A stretch of DNA of 64,000 nucleotides from Caballeronia sp. SBC1 (GCF_011493005.1 NZ_CP049156.1:2852001-2916000), one strand, 5' to 3'. Counted from the stretch's first letter, positions 18,265-28,984 are shown. Notes: generated by a model not told the origin, from the sequence alone. Translations and numbers: made by a program.

Positions 18265-18807
18265 ATGTCCATCTATCAGGCTGCATTTTCTGATCCGTCA
18301 TGGCCCGTCGTGCTGCGGCCAGCCACGTCTGCCGATGCGCAAATCATCGCCGGCATGCACGCGCAAAGTTGGGCGTCGGCGTATCGGGGGATCTTGCCCG
18401 ACGACTTCCTCGATCGCGAGATGCCGGCCGAACGAGAAACGCACTGGCATGCACGATTCGAAGAACTGGCTGCAGGTGCGGGCGAGGTATTGATCGCTAT
18501 TCAAGATGATCGGCCAATTGGTTTCGTTTGCCTGGTTGCACCCGATGAAAACGGCAGCGTACTCGTGGACAATCTGCATGCGCTACCGGAAGCCAAAGGC
18601 AGCGGGTTGGGCACTGCAATGCTGAGCGTCGCCGCGCAATGGGCGCGCGATCGTGGCGCGACCAGCATGCATTTATTTGTACTTGAGCCGAATGTTGCAG
18701 CGATTGGTTTCTATGAGTCTCGCGGATGGCGACTGGCTGGCCGCGAAGCCGACACAATGGGCGGCATTGATATTATCGCCCTGCGTTATGTCCTGCCTAT
18801 CGGCTGA
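18265..18807 (+). CDS. GNAT-family N-acetyltransferase
   Basis: The 180-residue acetyltransferase has an N-terminal LRPATSADAQIIAGMHAQSW and the acetyl-CoA loop LPEAKGSGLGTAMLSVAAQW, followed by NVAAIGFYESRGWR. The natural acceptor is unknown. I chose ATG 18265 because the fold begins just after it. Upstream in-frame ATGs at 18184 and 18229 would add residues with no family resemblance. Confidence 0.85.
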   Translation: MSIYQAAFSDPSWPVVLRPATSADAQIIAGMHAQSWASAYRGILPDDFLDREMPAERETHWHARFEELAAGAGEVLIAIQDDRPIGFVCLVAPDENGSVLVDNLHALPEAKGSGLGTAMLSVAAQWARDRGATSMHLFVLEPNVAAIGFYESRGWRLAGREADTMGGIDIIALRYVLPIG

Positions 18808-19680
18808 TACCCCGGCGATTCTTTTGCCTTCGCGGATGGGTCGTTGTAGTCACGTTCGACGCCTGTATGCCCGCTTGAAAGCACGTGTACGGATAGTCAT
18901 GCGTCGTGCGCTGAAACGTCCGTTGCGTCCGTGTCGAATCAGTGAATTTTTTCACTCCAAACGCCCAATAATCGCAGAACTAAGAAGGTCCTGCGCGACG
19001 CGCGCAAGCTGGCGCCGGGGATTATCGTCAGCTGTTCTGCGGCCGGTCCGGGCAAGGTGACCTATTCAACACCTTTGCGGCAACAACCGGGCGACGTCCA
19101 CACGGCTGCCCCTCTTGTTCGTTCGTTGAGCAGTCCTGACGCCCGCTTTCGGGAATAAGAAAAAGATGAATGCTCCTATGGTCTTTGTAGAGGGGGCGAT
19201 CTACGTCTGACGACGCTGTTACCGCTTGCCGGATGCGGTCGTTTTGAGCGCTACCCCAATCATCAAACCCGCTTCCGATTCTGAGACGGTTCATGCATCC
19301 GCTGCGTCGAGCGCAACGGTGGTGGTTACGTCGGCTTTGCCTTCGGCTGACGCTTCTGCGGCAGCGAAGACTACGGCTTCGGCAACAGTGAGCCGCCGGT
19401 GAGCAAGGCCCCGAGTGTGAGCATGATGGCTCGCGAAGGACACACTGCCACACGCAATTCTGTCTCGGTACGCGCAACCAAAGCGCGGACGGTCGTGCAT
19501 CCTCTGGAACGCCATGGTTCGAAAGCCAAGGCGAAAGACCCGCGCGACGGTCATCGGTACGAGGCGATATATCGGCGGCATGGGCATGAGTATGAGTATG
19601 GAGCGCCAGTTTATCGCAGCACTGGGAATGAGGCGCCGCTCGCATCCCCGGGGCGCCGGCGTTGTTTTTCTATCCAATAG
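18808..19680 (+). other. Non-coding or decayed stretch before the DUF2968 remnant
   Basis: No intact gene is visible. At about 19215-19245 a lipobox-like run (LTTLLPLAGCG) is readable, and in a different frame an Ala/Ser/Thr-rich stretch follows at about 19248-19401. These may be the signal and linker of the decayed gene downstream, broken by several frameshifts. A 93-codon frame at 19399-19680 has no recognisable content. Confidence 0.35.
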
Positions 19681-20069
19681 ATGGTGTATTACGTCGCTCT
19701 GTTCCAGGACAAAAATTTCTGGCGCGTCGTGAAATCACAGGACGATGCTCGTGTTGAAACGGTGTACGCGCAATTCGCCCGCAAGAGCATGCGCTTGCCG
19801 AGGGCGAGATCAAACGCACGCAGTTGCAGGCGCAGAAGGCATTGCTCGAACGTGTCATTGCGGTCTCGAACGACGAGGCGCAGCGCCTGACCGCCGATCT
19901 TTCCATTGCACGGGCGCAGTAAAGCGAAGTGTCGCAACGTCAACAACAGATGCAGGTGGAATCGGCGGCGTTGCTGAACGAGAAATCCGTCGCCGAGCGC
20001 AAGTTGCTCATCTTGCAGCGGCAGGTTCAGCAACTTCAGGATCAGAGCGAGGCAGGACTCGTTCAGTAA
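19681..20069 (+). pseudogene. Decayed DUF2968-domain gene
   Basis: The stretch reads as the C-terminal domain of the Burkholderia DUF2968 family: YYVALFQDKNFWRVVKSQDD, then QLQAQKALLERVIAVSNDEA, then a Gln-rich coiled coil. It needs two repairs. A one-base deletion at about 19793-19796 (in MRLAEGEIK) shifts the frame, and an in-frame TAA at 19919-19921 stands where Gln is expected. The intact upstream part is missing or scrambled. A clean terminator follows. Confidence 0.7.
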
Positions 20070-20118
20070 CGCTCAAGCTCGATCTGGCGTTTGATCCGGG
20101 CAACCACGTAGCACCAAG

Positions 20119-20156
20119 AAGGCCGTTCCAACTTTCGTCTTGGAACGGCCTTTTGT
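20119..20156 (+). terminator. Terminator with 12-base perfect stem
   Basis: AAGGCCGTTCCA at 20119-20130 pairs perfectly with TGGAACGGCCTT at 20141-20152, followed by TT. It lies 50 bases after the DUF2968 remnant and 60 before the end of the convergent amidotransferase gene. Confidence 0.85.
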
Positions 20157-20215
20157 CATCCATCTACTGGAGCTCACTATTGGGCCTCAATACTCGCTGT
20201 TCAAACCACGTACGC

Positions 20216-21721
20216 TTAAAAACGCGTTTCGCGTGCCACGCGCAGGAAGGTATCGAGCAAGGGCGTGCAATCGAGCAACTCGTCACCGCCCGCGCGATGA
20301 AACTCCGGATGCCATTGCACGCCCATCACGAACGGTGCACGCCGATAACGCACCGCTTCAATAATGCCGTCGTGCGCCGACACAGCCTCGATGTTCAGGT
20401 CACGGCCAATCGTCCTCACCGCCTGATGGTGGATCGAGTTGACGAGCGCTTCGCGGTGGCCCGGAAACATGTTGACGAGCGTGGAGCCATCGGGGAAACG
20501 AATCGGGTGGCGATGCTGATCGTATTGCTCGTTCACATGCACGCCGGCCGTGGGGACATCGGTTGCAATGTCCTGGTAGAGCGTCCCGCCGAACGCCACG
20601 TTGATCAGTTGGCAACCGCGGCACACGCCAAGCACGGGCTTGCCCGCCTCGATGAACTCATGCAGCAACTCCAGTTCATACATGTCCCGCACGCGGTCGC
20701 CGGGCCATTCGTGACGCGTGGCTGCTTCCGTATAGGATTGCGGCGATACGTCAGCGCCACCTTGCAGCAGCAGGCCATCTAGCTGTTTCGCGTAGTCGCG
20801 CAGGCGGATGTTGCTCGGATGCAGCATGCCCTGATGGCCGACCGTCGGAATCATGAAGACGAGCACGTCGCGCGACATGACCCAATGCGCAATCGATTCT
20901 TCCAGATACTGCAGCGTCTTACCGCGCAGTCCTTTGGCTCCCGGTTCAGGATGAAAAATCCGCGCCGACACGCCAATTCTCAATGTCCGCTGCGTGATCC
21001 GCTGACCCGCACGGTCAAAGATCTGACGCGCACGCGCCTTGATCACACGGCCAAACACCGACCACGCGGAATCGCTGTGGCGCAGATACGCCGGGGGCGC
21101 CTTCATGTCCGGTGCATCGGGTGGAATGGGCGGCGGACGGAATGTGCCGAAGTCCGGCGCGGCCGCAAATTCCGGCGGCAAGCTGGAAACCGGCTTTGAC
21201 GTTACGCTTTCCGTGACGCTTTCTGTTGCGTTCAGCGCTTCGGCTGCGGCGGCTTGCGCTTCGGTGGCATTTTCAAGCTCCGCTGCAAGATTGGCCTCGG
21301 CTTGCGTCGCGGTCTCGAGCTGCGCTGCGAGGCTCGCCCTGGCATCGAGCGTTTTGTTCGCAGCAGATGCGGGCGTGGCCGTTCCCTGTGTGGTCGGCGT
21401 CGTCTTCACCGCCGATGCGCGGGCCTCGGCTGCATCGGCGCGTTGCGCTTTGGCGGTATCGACGGGTTCTACCGTCGACGCGCTACCTGGCGCATCCGTC
21501 GATGCCCGTTCAGCCGCCGTATCCTTCGGACCAGGCTGCGCGGCGGCAGCGGGAATATCAGAGCTCTTCGGGGATGACACGGGAGGGACGGCCGGCGCAG
21601 CACTACCCGGGATGGAACCCGAAGAATCGGCTGTGGGAGAACCCGTGCCGGGCGCGCCCTGCGTACTTGGCGTTAACGACTCGTTTGACTCATTTGACTC
21701 GTTTGACTTGTTTTCGCTCAT
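20216..21721 (-). CDS. Class I glutamine amidotransferase, PuuD-like, with long disordered N-terminus
   Basis: The catalytic part (about residues 245-501) is a peptidase C26 domain like gamma-glutamyl-gamma-aminobutyrate hydrolase. The nucleophile cysteine is in VLGVCRGCQLINVAFGG and the catalytic His/Glu in GVQWHPEFHRAG. It probably cleaves gamma-glutamyl compounds in polyamine catabolism. About 210 residues before it are low-complexity, rich in Ala, Ser, Thr and Pro, and begin with an SNESNESNES repeat. That extension is far longer than in E. coli PuuD (about 254 residues in all). ATG 21721 is the only upstream start. No puu-operon partners lie nearby. Confidence 0.8.
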   Translation of the reverse strand: MSENKSNESNESNESLTPSTQGAPGTGSPTADSSGSIPGSAAPAVPPVSSPKSSDIPAAAAQPGPKDTAAERASTDAPGSASTVEPVDTAKAQRADAAEARASAVKTTPTTQGTATPASAANKTLDARASLAAQLETATQAEANLAAELENATEAQAAAAEALNATESVTESVTSKPVSSLPPEFAAAPDFGTFRPPPIPPDAPDMKAPPAYLRHSDSAWSVFGRVIKARARQIFDRAGQRITQRTLRIGVSARIFHPEPGAKGLRGKTLQYLEESIAHWVMSRDVLVFMIPTVGHQGMLHPSNIRLRDYAKQLDGLLLQGGADVSPQSYTEAATRHEWPGDRVRDMYELELLHEFIEAGKPVLGVCRGCQLINVAFGGTLYQDIATDVPTAGVHVNEQYDQHRHPIRFPDGSTLVNMFPGHREALVNSIHHQAVRTIGRDLNIEAVSAHDGIIEAVRYRRAPFVMGVQWHPEFHRAGGDELLDCTPLLDTFLRVARETRF

Positions 21722-21841
21722 TCCGTTTATAGGCGCGGGGCGCTGTGAGAATGGTCAGAGTTTAATTATCCGCCTCTGGTCCGGGGGCGGCAAACCATCA
21801 AACAATTGCTCACATTATCGGGGAAAACAAAGATTTCATGC

Positions 21842-23602
21842 TCAAGGATGATCTCTCGGCTCTTCGAATGTTTCTCGCAACGCAATCTGCATGGTTGCGT
21901 GGATTTTGACGCACCAGCGCCACAATACCGTGAGCAACAACGCCGCGCAGACGAGCACCGCAATCATCAAGCCGAACGGCGGCAGGATGCCGCCCGAGAG
22001 CACCGTCACCAGCAGGAAAACACCGAACATTGCGAGAATCGGGATCAGGCCGGAAATGGCCGATCGCAATGCCCGCGTGAAACGTCCGGCTTTCGCGGGC
22101 TGCACGCTCACTTCGGCGAGCATCAGTGCGAGCGAACCCAGTTTGCGATACACCGCAACCAGGAACGGCAGGGACACCAGCAACGCTACGCTCCAGAGCG
22201 CGACACGCTGGGCGTTATTGGTGGGCAACCAGCGTGACAGATATTCAGTGGCAAACGGCGCCGCGTAAGACGCTGCGAGGAAAATGGCCGCCACCAGCGC
22301 GAGATTCACCGCAATCTGCACCACGATCCGCCGCGTCATGCTGAACAGCGTCGGACCGTCGGTGTCCGGCGAAAGGCTCGCGAGCCATTGCGAATACAGG
22401 CCGAACGTGTTCGCAACGGGCACGGGCATTGAGCGGGCAATGCGACGCGTGATCGGATCGGCAGCCTTGATCAGGTACGGCGTGAACAGCGTGGTCAACG
22501 CGGAAACCGCGACGGCGATCGGGTACAGGAAGCTGCTTGTCACTTTCAGCGACAAACCCAGCGACGCGATAATGAATGAGAACTCGCCAATCTGCGCAAC
22601 GCTCATGCCCACACGCATCGACGTGCGCCCGTCCCTGCCCGCGAGGAAGGTGCCGAGCCCGCACGACACGATCTTGCCAAACACGACCGCGACCGTGATG
22701 ACCGCAATCGGCCACCAGTAATCCACGAGCACCGCGGGGTTCAACATCAGGCCGATGGTCACGAAGAAGATGGCGGAGAACATGTCGCGAACCGGCGCGA
22801 TCAGGTGTTCAATGCGCTGCAGGTTGCGCGATTCGGCCATGATCGCGCCGATCAGGAACGCGCCGAGCGCAATGCTGTAATCGAGCTTCACGACCAGCAG
22901 GCAGAAGCCGAAACAAAATCCGAGCACAGTGACGAGCAGCATTTCATCGCTCTTCGCCTTTGCCACATAGTCGAGCGCGCGCGGCACGATCAGGATGCCG
23001 ATCACCATCGATACGGTCATGAACAGCAGTAACTTGCCCAGCGTGACAAACGCCATGCCTGCCGAGACGGAACCCGTCTGCGCAATGCCCGAGAGCAGCA
23101 CTAGCATGGCGATGGCCAGAATGTCCTCGACAATCAAAATGCCAAAGATCAGTTGCGCGAACGGCTCGCCCTTCATGCCGAGTTCGGAGAGCGCCTTGAC
23201 GATAATCGTTGTGGACGAAATGGCGAGCATGGCGCCGAGGAACAGCGAATCCATTGCGTTCCAGCCGAACCACTGCCCGATTTCGTAGCCGATCCAGATC
23301 ATCAGCACGATTTCGGAGGCCGCAGCCACGAAGGCCGTCGCGCCGACTTTGAACAGTTTCCTCAGGCTGAATTCGAGCCCGAGCGAAAACATCAGGAATA
23401 CCACGCCGAGTTCGCCGAGCGTCTGGATGGTGGCTTCGTCGTGGATAAGCTGGAACGGCGGTGTGTAAGGCCCGATAATCACGCCCGCCACGATGTACCC
23501 CAACACGACCGGCTGCTTCAGACGGTGAAACAACACCGTGACGACGCCCGCAGTCGCCATGATTACCGCTAGATCTTGAATGAAGCCAATCGCGTGATGC
23601 AT
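21842..23602 (-). CDS. Monovalent cation:proton antiporter, CPA2 (KefB/KefC-like)
   Basis: The 586-residue membrane protein has a Na+/H+ exchanger domain (about residues 1-390, 12-13 segments). It carries the KefC-like stretches LGYIVAGVIIGPYTPPF, LGVVFLMFSLGLEFS and AMLAISSTTIIVKAL. The last about 190 residues are again largely hydrophobic, and I see no TrkA-N nucleotide-binding domain, so it is not a classical glutathione-gated Kef. It probably exchanges K+ or Na+ for H+. Confidence 0.88.
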   Translation of the reverse strand: MHHAIGFIQDLAVIMATAGVVTVLFHRLKQPVVLGYIVAGVIIGPYTPPFQLIHDEATIQTLGELGVVFLMFSLGLEFSLRKLFKVGATAFVAAASEIVLMIWIGYEIGQWFGWNAMDSLFLGAMLAISSTTIIVKALSELGMKGEPFAQLIFGILIVEDILAIAMLVLLSGIAQTGSVSAGMAFVTLGKLLLFMTVSMVIGILIVPRALDYVAKAKSDEMLLVTVLGFCFGFCLLVVKLDYSIALGAFLIGAIMAESRNLQRIEHLIAPVRDMFSAIFFVTIGLMLNPAVLVDYWWPIAVITVAVVFGKIVSCGLGTFLAGRDGRTSMRVGMSVAQIGEFSFIIASLGLSLKVTSSFLYPIAVAVSALTTLFTPYLIKAADPITRRIARSMPVPVANTFGLYSQWLASLSPDTDGPTLFSMTRRIVVQIAVNLALVAAIFLAASYAAPFATEYLSRWLPTNNAQRVALWSVALLVSLPFLVAVYRKLGSLALMLAEVSVQPAKAGRFTRALRSAISGLIPILAMFGVFLLVTVLSGGILPPFGLMIAVLVCAALLLTVLWRWCVKIHATMQIALRETFEEPRDHP

Positions 23603-23809
23603 CCACGAATCCTTACAAAAAGCACACAGGGATGCCGATAATACCGCAATGGTTTTTTACATTGATGACGGAAATGGTCAGACGAGGGGCAAAGCGAGAA
23701 ACGCCATCAGACAGGGCCGATGGCGGTATGACATGCGGTCGTCAGGTATCCGCGACCAGATACACATTCCGGCCTGATACGGGATCAGGCCGATTGCGGG
23801 CAAACGGGC

Positions 23810-24265
<456 letters not shown>

Positions 24266-24311
24266 TCATGCCGTTATCGGCGCATTTACGCGCAGATATG
24301 GTGCAAACACC

Positions 24312-26378
24312 TCAATCCACCGGAATATTCCTCAAATCGTTCATCCAGACGATCGATTCTGAATCGCTCGGCGCGCGCCAGTCACCACGGGGCGACAATG
24401 AACCGCCCGACCCCACTTTCGGCGCATTCGGCACGCAAGACCGCTTGAACTGGCTGGTCCGGAAAAACCGATCGAGGAAAATGCCCAGGTGGTGTTTGAT
24501 GGCCGGCAACGCGTACTCGTTTCGCGCGACATGCGCGCCTTCGGGCCAGTCGCCAACGTCGCGGTCCTTCCATGCGGTGTATGCGAGGAACGCCACTTTC
24601 GTTGGCGCAAAACCGAAGCGCAACGTGTAATACAGGTTGAAATCCTGCAACTCGTACGGTCCGATGACGCTCTCCGTCTTTTGCTCCGGATTGCCGTTTG
24701 ATTTACCGGGGACGAGTTCCGGGCTGATGTCGGTATTCAGGATGTTGACCAGGACATCCGAACCCGAGTTGCCAATTTGCCCGGTCTCCGCGACCCACCG
24801 GACCAGATGCGTGATCAGTGTCTTCGGGACGCTGGCGTTGACGTTGTAGTGCGACATGTGATCGCCCACGCCGTACGTGCACCAGCCAAGCGCCAGCTCG
24901 CTGAGGTCGCCCGTGCCGACCACGATTGCGCCCTTGAAGTTCGCGAGCCGGAACAGATGATTCGTGCGCTCGCCTGCCTGCACGTTCTCGAACGTGATGT
25001 CATATTCCTCTTTGCCCGACGCGTACGGGTGGCCGAGATCCTTCAGCATCTGCTCGCAACTTGGCCGGATGTCGATCTCGCTCGCCGAACAACCTACGAT
25101 CTCCATCAGTTGACGCGCTTGCAGGAGCGTCCGGTCGCTGGTGGCGAATCCAGGCATGGTCACACCGAGAATATTCGTGCGCGGCAGCTTCAGCCGGTCC
25201 ATGGCCTTGGCGCAGACAAGCAGCGCGTGGGTTGAATCCAGACCGCCCGAGATGCCGATCACGACCTTCGATATGCCGCTCGCCGAGAGCCGTTGCACCA
25301 GCGCCTGCACCTGGATGTTGTAGACCTCGTTGCAGCGTTCGTCGCGGCGCTTCGGGTCGGATGGAACGTAGGGGAAACGCTCCACGACGCGCTCCAGCGG
25401 CAATGCTCGGTTGAGCGGCAGATCGAGATTGAAGCGGACCGTTTCGAACTTCGATACTTCGTCGGCATGGCGACGCACTGACTGGCCGAACGTGGTCTGG
25501 TGCATGCGTTCACGCGAGAGCCGCTCGAGATCGACATCGGCGAAAACAAGATGCGAGGTGTCCAGGAAACGCTCGGATTCCGCGAGCAGTTCGCCGTTTT
25601 CGTAGATCACCGCCTGCCCGTCCCAGGCCAGGTCGGTGGTGGATTCCCCCCTTCCCGCCGATGTGTACAAATACGCTGAAAGGCACCGGGCGGACTGCTG
25701 GCCGACCAGTTGATGCCGGTAACTCGACTTGCCGACCACCACGTTCGATGCCGACAGGTTCACCAGCACCGTCGCGCCCGCGAGCGCCGCGAATGACGAA
25801 GGCGGCACCGGCACCCAGACGTCCTCGCAGATTTCCACGTGAAAGCGGAACAGCGGCATGTTGGCGATTTCAAACAGCAGCGCCGATCCGAACGGCACTT
25901 CGGTACCGAGCAACGTGACGCGATCCGTCGACGCGTTCTCAGCCGCGCTGAACTGGCGTGCTTCGTAAAACTCGCCGTAGTTCGGCAGATAACTCTTCGG
26001 CACGACGCCCTGAATCTGCCCTCCCGCGACGACCACGGCGCAGTTGAAGAGCGTATGGTCGACGCGCAGCGGCATGCCCACGATCATTGCAATAGCGAGG
26101 TTTTTCGATGCCGCCACGACGGATGCGAGCGCCTCTTCGCAGGCGTCGAGCAAGGCGCGCTGGTGGAACAGGTCGTCGCAGGTATATGCCGGTAGCCCGA
26201 GCTCCGGGAACGCGACCAGCACCGCGCCGTTCGCCGCCGCCTGCTTCGCCAGCTCGATGGTTTCGGCCGCGTTGAACGCGGGATCGGCTACACGGCAACG
26301 GGGCACGCCTACCGCGACGCGAGCGAAATCGTGGCTGTAGAGATTGAAGAATCGGTTTTTCATCTTGAGCTTGTCCAT
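24312..26378 (-). CDS. nadE: Glutamine-dependent NAD+ synthetase
   Basis: This two-domain enzyme makes NAD+ from deamido-NAD+, ATP and glutamine. An N-terminal carbon-nitrogen hydrolase (glutaminase) domain has Glu59 ([11 protein letters not shown]), the Lys in [15 protein letters not shown] and the nucleophile Cys in EICEDVWVP. The C-terminal synthetase domain has the P-loop [13 protein letters not shown] and [12 protein letters not shown]. At about 688 residues it is the long bacterial type. ATG 26378 is preferred (GGGG about 6 bases before); 26363 (MKNRFF) is an alternative. Earlier in-frame ATG 26471 adds unconserved residues. Confidence 0.93.
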   Translation of the reverse strand: MDKLKMKNRFFNLYSHDFARVAVGVPRCRVADPAFNAAETIELAKQAAANGAVLVAFPELGLPAYTCDDLFHQRALLDACEEALASVVAASKNLAIAMIVGMPLRVDHTLFNCAVVVAGGQIQGVVPKSYLPNYGEFYEARQFSAAENASTDRVTLLGTEVPFGSALLFEIANMPLFRFHVEICEDVWVPVPPSSFAALAGATVLVNLSASNVVVGKSSYRHQLVGQQSARCLSAYLYTSAGRGESTTDLAWDGQAVIYENGELLAESERFLDTSHLVFADVDLERLSRERMHQTTFGQSVRRHADEVSKFETVRFNLDLPLNRALPLERVVERFPYVPSDPKRRDERCNEVYNIQVQALVQRLSASGISKVVIGISGGLDSTHALLVCAKAMDRLKLPRTNILGVTMPGFATSDRTLLQARQLMEIVGCSASEIDIRPSCEQMLKDLGHPYASGKEEYDITFENVQAGERTNHLFRLANFKGAIVVGTGDLSELALGWCTYGVGDHMSHYNVNASVPKTLITHLVRWVAETGQIGNSGSDVLVNILNTDISPELVPGKSNGNPEQKTESVIGPYELQDFNLYYTLRFGFAPTKVAFLAYTAWKDRDVGDWPEGAHVARNEYALPAIKHHLGIFLDRFFRTSQFKRSCVPNAPKVGSGGSLSPRGDWRAPSDSESIVWMNDLRNIPVD

Positions 26379-26559
26379 ACGATGCCCCGCATTCGGGGAT
26401 CCTGTTCCGGCGCATAACGGGTTAAGGGCGGGTTGCGAGTTACCGCTGTGAAAGCGAAAGCATTTCGACATGATGATAAGTCGAGTTGCAGTTTTCGGGC
26501 GCCTATTGGATCAAGCGTTAGCCATCCGGTCAGGTTTCGAGCGCGTCAGACGCCCGGCC

Positions 26560-27459
26560 CTATGCCTTCTTCCTGAAGGGCGTATGCGCTTCCAGCTCCT
26601 GGATATGCTGGTCCATCGCCGCCGTTTCTTCATCGAGAAACTCACTGATCGCGTGTGCGAATCGCGGGTCCGCGACCCAATGTGCGGACCACGTGGGCGT
26701 GGGCAACATGCCGCGTGACATCTTGTGCACGCCCTGTGCGCCGCCTTCGAAGCGGGCAAGCCGGTTCTCGATGCAATATTGGATTCCCTGCATGTAGCAG
26801 GTTTCAAAGTGCAATCCGGAGATGAATTCTTTCGTGCCCCAGTAGCGACCGAACATCACGTCGCCACCAATCATGTTCAGCGCGCACGCGAGCCGCTGGC
26901 CATCCGCTTCGGCAATCACGAGCAAGATGCTGTCGGGCGCGGCCGCGTGGATCTGGTCGAAGAATTCGCGCGATAAATACGGCGGATTCCAGTGCTCGCG
27001 GTAGGTATTTTCATAACAGGCGTAGAAAAAATCGAGCGCTGCCTCGTCTATCTCCGCACCGCGCAGCCACGTGTAGCTGACGCCGGCGTCGGCCACACGT
27101 CGACGATCCTGCTTCACCTTCTTGCGCTTGTCGTGGCTCATGGTGGCAAGGAATGTGTCGAAGCTGTCGTAGCCACCCGGGGCATTTTCCCAGTGAAACT
27201 GAACGCCTTCTCGCAGCATGTATCCGGCTTCGGTCAGGGCTTCGAGATCCTGCTCTTGTGGAAACAGCACGTGTAGCGATGAAAGCTCCAACTGCTTCGT
27301 CAACTCGATCGCGCCGCGCGCCAGCATCACGCGCTCTTCATGCGTGCCGGCGATCAGGCGCGGTCCGGTCACCGGCGAAAACGGCACCGCCGATAGCCCC
27401 TTCGGATAGTACTTAAGCCCATTTCGCTCGAAGGCGTCGGCCCAGGCGTGGTCGAAGAC
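26560..27459 (-). pseudogene. DUF482/FemAB-like acetyltransferase, 5' end cut off at island junction
   Basis: The protein (FDHAWADAF, then KYYPKGLSAVPFSPVTGPRL, through MSRGMLPTPTWSAHW) is the C-terminal about 300 residues of the DUF482 peptidoglycan-biosynthesis/GNAT-like family, which is normally about 380 residues or more. Homologous frame continues upstream of any start codon to about 27459, where a TAA and unrelated AT-richer DNA begin. A GTG at 27387 could start translation but would leave out conserved sequence. The gene is therefore truncated and probably inactive. Confidence 0.8.
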
Positions 27460-27515
27460 TTATGTCGTCAACCCTTTTGCGAAGCAAAACTGTATGAATA
27501 GGGTTTACATGTATT
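27460..27515. other. Left junction of the accessory region
   Basis: Directly next to the cut acetyltransferase gene is a small nested dyad. TTTTGC-GAA-GCAAAA at 27475-27489 is enclosed by AACCCT (27470-27475) and AGGGTT (27500-27505). It could be a recombination site or the end of the inserted element. No integrase lies at this side. Confidence 0.4.
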
Positions 27516-27688
27516 CACTCTTCTGAATTCCGAGGGTCGAGCACGACCCGAGGAGCATGAGGGCAAGCATGCCCGAATGCGGGAGGGGGTCCGGGGGAGG
27601 GAAATCCACGTCCACACAGAACCCGCTGGCGCCGCATCAGAGTGCATCCTATAACCGATTGATACTGACCAATCGAGCGAAGCCTACC

Positions 27689-27958
27689 ATGCTGCAAAAA
27701 GACGTGCTGGGCCTGGACATAATCGTCGAGTCGGAACGAGACCAAAGAACACTCGATTATCTTATTTCCACTTGTGGCTTCGCGCGAGTGCGCGGGGCGC
27801 GGGAGAAACTTCCGGGCGAAACACGTCCCTACGTATCTAATCTCGCTAAATTTCTTGGCGTCACCATCCCTATCGAAGTATTGGCAACACCGCAAAGCGA
27901 GGCCCGCCAGCACATCACCGAGTTGAAGGAGCGCCTCGCTAAAAGAAAATGGGACTGA
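27689..27958 (+). CDS. Small protein of unknown function at the island edge
   Basis: The 89-residue product begins MLQKDVLGLDIIVESERDQR and ends in a basic helix (ELKERLAKRKWD). It looks like a folded cytoplasmic protein: mixed helices, regular composition, no membrane segment. I recognise no family with confidence. The frame is open further upstream to 27557, but ATG 27689 is the first start with protein-like sequence after it. It is the first gene inside the accessory region. Confidence 0.5.
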   Translation: MLQKDVLGLDIIVESERDQRTLDYLISTCGFARVRGAREKLPGETRPYVSNLAKFLGVTIPIEVLATPQSEARQHITELKERLAKRKWD

Positions 27959-28095
27959 GCCCAGTGGGACTGAGCCCACAAATAGTCGTCGGGCAATTCA
28001 AAGCTTTCGCGCTGCGGCCGCCTACTTGCCACCCGCACGCAGAGCGGCCACGTCGTGGCGGTCGGGCGACGGGAAACGGTTCATCCCAGCGAGTT

Positions 28096-28869
28096 TCAGA
28101 ATACCTCGGCCTGAAGTTGAGTGGCTTGAGCCGGATTTAGAGAGCCGACATAGCCCAATATGGCTTGCTGCCGATGGGGATTCTCGTTTCCTCGCATCGC
28201 GTCGAGGAACGCAAGCCACCTGTCAGGCAATACATGCAGAGAGTGCTGTGACAGCTCGATATTGAAAGCGCGGATTTTGTCGGCCGGCCCTTGTTCTTTT
28301 TTCTTATTTAAATCGAAACCACTCTTTTCGGATACGCTCTTAATCTCGGCCAAAATAACCTCCGCCGATGCGTGGTCAGCTAGTGAAATTATTATGTCAT
28401 CGACATAGACGCTCACTTCTATGCCATCGGCCGCAGTGAGTCTCTTCAAATAATTGCCAAGTGCACTTTTACGCAGACAGATGCTTGCGAGCAAAGTGGA
28501 CTGCACAAATCCATACGGCAGTATGTAACGCTTTTCCGTACCTTCAGGGAATCTCACTGTCGAGAGATTCGCGATATCGCGAGCTTCACCGTAGCTGTAA
28601 ATCCCTTTCAGGACACGAGTTATCCGACTGCGATTAATGCGCTGAAAAAAATTCTCGACATCGACATGAATAAAGCAGGTCTGCCCGAGGTGTACTTTTA
28701 ATGCGGCTACGTGGCCACCATCACGAAGATGGTAGTAGTACGCCGGCGCCTTCCACCGTTGGCTTAGGTCGTCTTTAATTTTCCGTCCAAGCTCTATCGT
28801 ATCGACGTTAGGAACGAAGACCCATTTCCCAGGTTTCAACTCAAACTTCGAATCCCAGCGAGGTTCCAT
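28096..28869 (-). CDS. Reverse transcriptase, small, likely defence-associated
   Basis: This 257-residue protein is an RNA-directed DNA polymerase. Motif A is FIHVDVENFF (catalytic Asp70), motif B is LPYGFVQSTLLAS and motif C is VYVDDIIIS (Asp157, Asp158). An upstream YYYHLRDGGHVAAL stretch fits the fingers region. It has no maturase, endonuclease or integrase domain, so it is not a group II intron or retroelement protein of usual type. Such short stand-alone enzymes belong to the retron or unknown-group (UG/DRT) defence lineages; the Gly-His-Val motif is not the retron NAXXH signature. Its ATG lies inside the end of a 47-codon ORF, with no good ribosome site of its own. AT content is above the backbone. 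Confidence 0.85.
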   Translation of the reverse strand: MEPRWDSKFELKPGKWVFVPNVDTIELGRKIKDDLSQRWKAPAYYYHLRDGGHVAALKVHLGQTCFIHVDVENFFQRINRSRITRVLKGIYSYGEARDIANLSTVRFPEGTEKRYILPYGFVQSTLLASICLRKSALGNYLKRLTAADGIEVSVYVDDIIISLADHASAEVILAEIKSVSEKSGFDLNKKKEQGPADKIRAFNIELSQHSLHVLPDRWLAFLDAMRGNENPHRQQAILGYVGSLNPAQATQLQAEVF

Positions 28870-28984
28870 GATTTTTATAATTAATGGTCACGTTCTTGAT
28901 GACAGCCCCTGCCAACCGAACGAGTTCGGTTACGAAGGGAATCAATGCAAGAACTAGACGCTGTACGAAAGTAAGATTATTCAT
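28841..28984 (-). CDS. 47-residue hydrophobic protein overlapping the reverse transcriptase start
   Basis: ATG 28984 is preceded by GGAGAGA (28991-28997 on the plus strand) at six bases' spacing, one of the best ribosome sites in this region. The product has an amphipathic or membrane-spanning segment (about residues 8-30, RLVLALIPFVTELV) and a short polar tail. Its last 29 bases overlap the reverse transcriptase start in another frame, which suggests translational coupling. No homology is recognised. Confidence 0.6.
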   Translation of the reverse strand: MNNLTFVQRLVLALIPFVTELVRLAGAVIKNVTINYKNHGTSLGFEV

